A program made the translations under genes and the position numbers. 10,022 nt of DNA from Bacillota bacterium (GTDB lineage: Bacteria > Bacillota > Clostridia > Christensenellales > SZUA-584). This document shows, one piece after another, positions 6,027-10,022 of the stretch. The first letter of the stretch is position 1. Each line of letters starts with the position of its first letter. The notes beneath the pieces are model-generated. The model was not told where the DNA came from. It searched no databases and saw nothing but the letters and a program-made list of their open reading frames with translations. The DNA is taken from positions 1-10,022 of the forward strand of contig JAEZNC010000213.1 in NCBI GenBank assembly GCA_023441905.1, given 5' to 3'.

Positions 6027-6872
6027 ATGAAACGAAAAAGTATCATTGTTTTTGTAACAGCTTGCCTTGATGTGGTGCTGATTGCTTTATCGCTGAGTTT
6101 TGATTTCAATACGCAGGCGTGCTTTGTTACGGCCGCGCACAGCGAAAATACCGGGTACAACTGGTATTTCGTGCCGCGCAGTGACGGACTGCAGCCCAGA
6201 GACCTGCCGGAATTCTCGTTCATCAAGGGCAGGGATGCTTACTGGGTGGGCGATCCGGAGGAAAAGTCGATATACCTAACATTCGATGCGGGGTATGAGA
6301 ACGGCTACACGACAAAGATACTCGATGTGCTCAAAGCGCATCACGCACCCGCCGCGTTTTTTGTGGTGGGCCACTACATCAAAACGGCACCGGAGCTTAT
6401 CACCCGGATGGTGAATGAGGGACATCTGGTGTGCAGCCATTCGATGAACCACAAGGACATGTCGGCCATCGGCGACTTAAGCGCGTTTAAGGCGGATCTC
6501 GAACAGCTCGAAAACACATACAAAGAGCTGACCGGAAAGCAAATGCCAAAATTCTTTCGTCCGCCGGAGGGCCGCTTCAGCGAGCGCAGCCTGAAGTTTG
6601 CGGAGGAGCTTGGGTATAAAACGATATTTTGGAGCTTTGCCTATAAAGATTGGTATGTGGATGCCCAGCCATCTGAAGAGGAAGCGTTTAAAACCATCAC
6701 AACGCGAACCCATCCGGGTGCGATCGTGTTGCTGCACGCCACCTCGAAAACCAACGCGGATGTGCTGGATCGCGTAATTACCGAGTGGGAACGCATGGGC
6801 TACAAGCTCAAATCGCTTAATGAGTTTCCATTTGAGCAGATGAAGCAGAACCCGGGAGGCTCTAAAGAATAA
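6027..6872 (+). CDS. pdaA: Polysaccharide deacetylase, PdaA-type (cortex muramic delta-lactam synthesis)
   Basis: 281 residues. An N-terminal hydrophobic segment (about 5-30) acts as signal or anchor, and a NodB-type deacetylase domain fills about 80-270. Its motifs are TFDAGYENG (85-93, Asp87), HSMNH (138-142, both His being metal ligands), RPPEGRFSE (178-186) and LLHATS (His237). The TFDxGYENG form and the block FWSFAYKDW are characteristic of PdaA, which removes the N-acetyl group from muramic acid residues so that the delta-lactam of spore cortex can form; that lactam is the substrate mark for CwlJ. The second Asp of the usual TFDDG is Ala, a position that varies in PdaA. The start is ATG 6027, with AAAGGAGG 7 bases upstream; an in-frame TTG at 5997 lies before this site and is not used. 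No clear terminator follows. Confidence 0.9.
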   Translation: MKRKSIIVFVTACLDVVLIALSLSFDFNTQACFVTAAHSENTGYNWYFVPRSDGLQPRDLPEFSFIKGRDAYWVGDPEEKSIYLTFDAGYENGYTTKILDVLKAHHAPAAFFVVGHYIKTAPELITRMVNEGHLVCSHSMNHKDMSAIGDLSAFKADLEQLENTYKELTGKQMPKFFRPPEGRFSERSLKFAEELGYKTIFWSFAYKDWYVDAQPSEEEAFKTITTRTHPGAIVLLHATSKTNADVLDRVITEWERMGYKLKSLNEFPFEQMKQNPGGSKE

Positions 6873-7138
6873 TGCTGTTTGCAATAATGAACTGCTTAGG
6901 TCGCATTCCCTGTTGTTGTCCTATGCCGTCTAAGATGAATGGCAGCCGATTAAAGCTCGGTTATACACCTTTGAGGAGCGATTTTTTGGTTAAAGTATAG
7001 AATGCGATATGTGCGTATTTATGGCTTCCCCTTTGAGGGGAAGCTGTCGCCGACAGGCGACTGATGAGGTATTCTCATAGTTATCTTTTGCGAACCACGC
7101 CGGGGTATTGCGCTCCGCCTTTACCTCGGGGATATCAA
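6873..7138. other. Intergenic region between pdaA and the lgt remnant
   Basis: No gene is supported here. The left half shows only weak, mismatched hairpins near 6950-6965 and no T run, so the end of the pdaA transcript is unclear. The right half contains the double-hairpin repeat at 7024-7061. Confidence 0.6.
7024..7061. repeat. Double-hairpin MITE-like intergenic repeat
   Basis: Two perfect hairpins lie back to back: GCTTCCCC (7024-7031) with GGGGAAGC (7037-7044), and GTCGCC (7046-7051) with GGCGAC (7056-7061) around GACA. The sequence continues as TGATGAGG. This GGGGAAGCTGTCG...TGATGAGG form resembles dispersed intergenic repeats I know from Clostridia genomes. There is no T run beside either stem, so a terminator is unlikely. 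The outer ends of the element cannot be set from one copy; it may reach about 7130. Confidence 0.65.
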
Positions 7139-7582
7139 TTACAGCGCGGCATCCCCGCGTTTTTTTGCGCCCTTGATTACAAAATAAAGGCCGATAGGAA
7201 TGGCCGCAAGGCTGATCCACTGGGATGTGAACAGCAGCCAGAACACGCCGCGGTCACCGTCGCCGCGCAGGAATTCGAGCGCAAAACGGATGATGCCATA
7301 TCCTGTGATATAAAGGCCCGTGATTTGCCTGTCGGCGCGCGGCTTGCGCGAATAGACGAAAAGAATACCAAAGAGTATGAGATTGAGTGCAGCTTCAACA
7401 AGCTGAACTGGAAAGAACGCGATGCCGTGCGGCGCGACCGAGTCGGCGCGAAAATACACGCCCCAGGGCGGGTCCATCGGCAGCCCGTAGCAGCAGCCCG
7501 CGCAATAGCACCCGATGCGGCCCACCGCGTGCATCAGCGGCACCGAAGGAATCAGGCTGTCCGTCAGAGGCCACGCTTTCAA
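7139..7582 (-). pseudogene. Lgt-family prolipoprotein diacylglyceryl transferase, C-terminal remnant
   Basis: 147 codons homologous to the C-terminal half of Lgt-type integral membrane transferases, which add diacylglycerol to the lipobox Cys of prolipoproteins. Visible are the GRIG core (22-25 of HAVGRIGCYCAGCCYG), PWGVYF, a PVQLVEAALN segment equivalent to the family's P-x-Q-L-Y-E, and two hydrophobic segments (about 62-77 and 116-135) with RFALEFLRGD between them. The N-terminal membrane helices, roughly 110 residues in short clostridial Lgt homologues, are missing. The frame is closed by TAA at 7594-7592, only 9 bases before the first usable codon (TTG 7582), and no ribosome binding site is present. 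The break lies directly beside the promoter region of the divergent HAD gene, so a deletion or rearrangement probably removed the 5' half. A functional short variant is possible but unlikely. Confidence 0.75.
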
Positions 7583-7644
7583 ACGAAACTGTTAACAAAA
7601 AATGTACAGAATGTGTAGAAAAAACAGCATTGGCGTTTCTTTTT

Positions 7645-7673
7645 TTGCGTTAAGCCGTACACAATGATATACT
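7645..7673 (+). promoter_or_regulatory. Vegetative promoter of the HAD-mutY-msrA operon
   Basis: TTGCGT (7645-7650), a 17-base spacer and TATACT (7668-7673), with TGA directly before the -10 giving an extended -10. It lies about 50 bases before the ATG and is a good sigma-A match, unlike the promoters of the sporulation genes to the left. Confidence 0.7.
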
Positions 7674-7721
7674 GTATCTAGTTAATTATTATTATGAATA
7701 AGGAGATCTGTATCCTGTCAT

Positions 7722-8429
7722 ATGAAAGATAAACAATATCAATATTTATTGCTTGATGTCGACGATACACTGATGGATTTTAAAAAAATTGAAGCGGAAG
7801 CGCTGCACAAGTTGTTTGAATACTACGGGCATCCGCTCACTGCGGAGCTGCTGAAGGTTTATCATACAATCAACAAAGGGCTCTGGGCAGACTATGAACT
7901 GGGCCGCGTGGCCATGCGCGATATGCTCAATAACCGGTTTGGGCAGACTATGGCTGAGTTTGGCATCGCGGTGGACAGCGAGGAATGGGAACTGCGTTAT
8001 CAGGCCCTGCTCGGCGAAGGCGGGCATCTTATCGACGATGCGAAAGAGGTTGTCACACGCCTTTGCAATTCATACAGGCTGTTCGTGGTCACCAACGGCG
8101 TGAGGGAAACGCAGCGCCGCCGACTCGAAGCGGGCGGACTGTACAGCCTTTTTGAGGCGGTGTTCGATTCGCAGAGTATCGGCTATCAGAAGCCCGCGAA
8201 GGAATTTTTCGATCATGTGGCGGCGCATATTGACGGCTTTGAAAAGCGCCATGCGCTGATTATCGGTGATTCGCTCACAACAGATATCCGGGGCGGAATC
8301 GGGGCGGGCATCGACACCTGCTGGTTCAACAGAAACCCGGAGAAGAGCGCGGAGGACCTGCCCATCACCTATACGGTCACAAGGCTCACGCAGCTTTATG
8401 ACATACTCGGAGTGACGGATGAAGGATAA
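7722..8429 (+). CDS. HAD-superfamily nucleotidase, YjjG/YfnB type
   Basis: 235 residues. HAD motifs are in order: motif I DVDDTLMDF (12-20; nucleophile Asp12 and acid Asp14), motif II VVTNG (about 122-126), a Lys in QKPAKEFF, and motif IV IIGDSLTTDIRGG (about 180-192). A helical cap lies between motif I and motif II. The length and the DVDDTLxDF, TNGV and GDSLTTDIxGG pattern fit the YjjG group (TIGR02254), which dephosphorylates non-canonical pyrimidine nucleotides and keeps the nucleotide pool clean. The stop codon overlaps the mutY start by 11 bases, so they are translationally coupled. The start is odd: the only good SD, AAGGAG (7700-7705), is 16 bases from ATG 7722, and no in-frame start is nearer. 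Substrate is inferred from the family only. Confidence 0.88.
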   Translation: MKDKQYQYLLLDVDDTLMDFKKIEAEALHKLFEYYGHPLTAELLKVYHTINKGLWADYELGRVAMRDMLNNRFGQTMAEFGIAVDSEEWELRYQALLGEGGHLIDDAKEVVTRLCNSYRLFVVTNGVRETQRRRLEAGGLYSLFEAVFDSQSIGYQKPAKEFFDHVAAHIDGFEKRHALIIGDSLTTDIRGGIGAGIDTCWFNRNPEKSAEDLPITYTVTRLTQLYDILGVTDEG

Positions 8430-9465
8430 GCTGCTTGCGTGGTATGATACCAACAAACGTGATTTGCCGTGGCGGCGGCGCGGCGGCGCTTATGCGGTGC
8501 TTGTATCTGAAATGATGCTTCAGCAGACCACGGTGGAAACGGTGCTGCGCTATTACGAGCCGTTCCTTCAGCGATTCCCTGATGTGCATGCGCTCGCGGC
8601 GGCGGATGAGCAGGAGGTGCTGGCCTGCTGGAAGGGGCTCGGGTATTACTCACGCGCGCGCAATCTGCACCGCATTGCAAGGCTCGTCGTGAATGAGTGC
8701 GGCGGTGAGTTTCCCGAATCGTTTTCAGCGTGGCGAAAATTGCCCGGTGTCGGGCCGTATATGGCGGGTGCGGTGATGAGCATCGCGTTCGGCAAAGCGT
8801 ATCCCGCGGTTGACGGCAACGTGCTCCGCGTGATCTCTCGGGCCTTTGCGCTTCGCGAAGACATCGCGAGCCCTGCGGCACGCAAGCAGACAGAAGCGAT
8901 TGTGAGTGCCATGATGACCGAAGAGAACGCGGGTGATTTCACGCAGGCGCTGATGGAGCTCGGCGCACTGGTCTGCCGCCCCGTTTCGCCCGATTGCGCG
9001 GCCTGCCCGTGGCAAAAGGATTGTGCGGCGTTGCGTGAGGGCATTGTGGATGAGCTGCCGGTAAAAAAACCGCGCGCCAAGGTAAAATCCGTGGCACTGT
9101 GGGCGGCACTGATCGAATCAGACAATGAGGTGCTGCTGCACTACCGCGCCGGTGACACGCTGCTGGGGCGGCTCTGGGGTCTGCCTGTGGCCGATAAGCA
9201 GGAAGGAGCGGCAGCCGAGACCGCGTTTTTTAAAAAATACGGTATTCAATTGACGCATGGCGAAGCTGTGATGCATGCCGCGCACGTGTTCACGCACCAG
9301 CGCTGGGAGATGGACGTGGTTCGGTACAAGCTGAAAAAAGAATTAAAACCGGATCACTCCGAATGGGAGTTTGTCAGCTGGGAATCAATAGATGAAAAGC
9401 CCATTCCCACGGCTTTTATGAGGATATTAAACGATGTGCGCAAAAGGAGGAAAAGCGATGGATAA
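8419..9465 (+). CDS. mutY: A/G-specific adenine glycosylase MutY
   Basis: 348 residues, the normal length. The HhH-GPD glycosylase domain (about 1-205) contains VSEMMLQQT with catalytic Glu31, the helix-hairpin-helix KLPGVGPYMAGA (108-119), and VDGNVLRV with catalytic Asp132. Four Cys (186, 193, 196, 202) in the spacing C-x6-C-x2-C-x5-C bind the [4Fe-4S] cluster. A C-terminal Nudix-like domain (about 224-345, ending in WESID...PTAFMRIL) reads 8-oxoG in the opposite strand. MutY removes adenine mispaired with 8-oxoguanine. The ATG overlaps the end of the HAD gene, and its own 3' end overlaps msrA by 8 bases; together with the HAD nucleotidase and the Met sulfoxide reductase this makes an oxidative-damage operon. 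No unusual residue in the catalytic positions. Confidence 0.96.
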   Translation: MKDKLLAWYDTNKRDLPWRRRGGAYAVLVSEMMLQQTTVETVLRYYEPFLQRFPDVHALAAADEQEVLACWKGLGYYSRARNLHRIARLVVNECGGEFPESFSAWRKLPGVGPYMAGAVMSIAFGKAYPAVDGNVLRVISRAFALREDIASPAARKQTEAIVSAMMTEENAGDFTQALMELGALVCRPVSPDCAACPWQKDCAALREGIVDELPVKKPRAKVKSVALWAALIESDNEVLLHYRAGDTLLGRLWGLPVADKQEGAAAETAFFKKYGIQLTHGEAVMHAAHVFTHQRWEMDVVRYKLKKELKPDHSEWEFVSWESIDEKPIPTAFMRILNDVRKRRKSDG

Positions 9466-10022
9466 GAAAGCGGTATTCGCGGGCGGATGCTTTTGGTGCA
9501 TGGAGCCGCCGTATGCAGGCATTCCCGGCGTGAAGCAGGTGCTTCCGGGATACACGGGCGGGCATACCGAAGCTCCCACCTATGAGCAGGTCTGTGCGGG
9601 CGGCACAGGCCACTATGAAGCCGTCGAAGTCACGTACGATCCTGAAAAGGTGTCGTTTGAGCAATTGCTGGAGCTTTTCTGGCGGCAGATAGACCCGACG
9701 GACGCGTTCGGGCAGTTTGCGGACAGGGGCCGCCAGTATCAGACGGCGATATTTTATCACGATGACGACGAGAAGCGCATCGCCGAGGATTCGGTGCGCC
9801 GCATCCAGCGCCTGTTTGATAAACCCATTCGCACGCAGGTGCTGCCCGCGGCTGTGTTTTATCCCGCGGAGGGTGGACACTGCGAGTACTACAAGAAGAA
9901 CCCGTCGCACTACGCGCGCTACAAGGCGGGCTCGGGGCGCGAAGCATTTATCCACAGCGTGTGGGGCGACGATGCGCTAAAACAAAGGCTCACGCCGGTT
10001 CAGTACAGCGTGACGCGGCAGA
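9458..10022 (+). CDS. msrA: Peptide methionine sulfoxide reductase MsrA, probably an MsrA-MsrB fusion (3' end outside the window)
   Basis: 188 residues are visible. The MsrA domain starts with FAGGCFWCME (7-16), Cys11 being the catalytic residue, followed by GYTGG, GTGHYEAV, the block DPTDAFGQFADRGRQY, and FYPAEGGHCEYYKKNP. It reduces the S-sulfoxide of oxidised methionine in proteins. The last residues in the window, LTPVQYSVTRQ, do not belong to MsrA; they match the usual opening of the MsrB (SelR) domain, which reduces the R-sulfoxide, and the frame is still open. A bifunctional MsrAB is therefore likely, with MsrB cut off by the window edge. ATG 9458 has AAAAGGAGG 7 bases upstream and overlaps the mutY stop by 8 bases, so translation is coupled. 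The active site has Cys, not selenocysteine. Confidence 0.93.
   Translation, partial: MDKKAVFAGGCFWCMEPPYAGIPGVKQVLPGYTGGHTEAPTYEQVCAGGTGHYEAVEVTYDPEKVSFEQLLELFWRQIDPTDAFGQFADRGRQYQTAIFYHDDDEKRIAEDSVRRIQRLFDKPIRTQVLPAAVFYPAEGGHCEYYKKNPSHYARYKAGSGREAFIHSVWGDDALKQRLTPVQYSVTRQ

Noticed and set aside
7064..7618. 184-codon plus-strand ORF
   Set aside because: It is the antisense shadow of the lgt remnant, whose reading frame has clear homology.
7603..7666. Weak direct repeat TGTACAGAATG / CGTACACAATG before the HAD promoter
   Set aside because: Only 8 of 11 positions match and there is no symmetry; too weak to call an operator.

Overview
The window reads as chromosomal DNA of an endospore-forming member of the Clostridia (Firmicutes) with a fairly high GC content. 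The evidence is four genes for building or dismantling the spore cortex (cwlJ, gerQ, a sleL/yaaH-type glycosidase and pdaA), AGGAGG-type ribosome binding sites, and palindromic intergenic repeats of a kind common in gut Clostridia. It opens inside one gene and closes inside another. I see no tRNA, rRNA, CRISPR array, integrase or transposase.

Layout. 1-1810 (+) is the 3' part of a secreted SpoIID/LytB-type protein with an SH3 domain, two InlB-type repeats and three cadherin-like modules, ending at a strong terminator. 1975-2586 (-) is a small lipoprotein of unknown function. 2685-2994 (-) holds no convincing protein gene but looks like a roughly 310-nt structured RNA with its own promoter, an internally duplicated module and its own terminator. 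3110-4399 (-) is a LysM-LysM-GH18 cortex glycosidase, divergent from the cwlJ-gerQ pair (4564-5606, +). 5607-6026 is non-coding and rich in palindromes. 6027-6872 (+) is a pdaA-type deacetylase. 6873-7138 carries a MITE-like double hairpin. 7139-7582 (-) is the C-terminal remnant of an lgt-family gene. 7722-10022 (+) is an overlapping operon: a YjjG-type nucleotidase, mutY and msrA, the last probably fused to msrB beyond the window edge.

How the genes fit together. PdaA makes the muramic delta-lactam that marks cortex peptidoglycan. CwlJ, placed in the spore coat with the help of GerQ, and the SleL-type enzyme degrade that cortex at germination. The SpoIID-like protein belongs to the same peptidoglycan-remodelling theme. 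The right-hand operon is a separate maintenance unit: nucleotide-pool cleansing, repair of 8-oxoG:A mispairs, and repair of oxidised methionine.

The most novel-looking signal is the pair made of the candidate RNA (2685-2994) and the lipoprotein (1975-2586). Both are preceded, at exactly the same spacing, by the same promoter module: a TGTTCA-N5-TGTTWA direct repeat and a TATGAT -10 box without a good -35. This suggests joint control by one OmpR/PhoB-type regulator. I could not match the RNA to any family I know.
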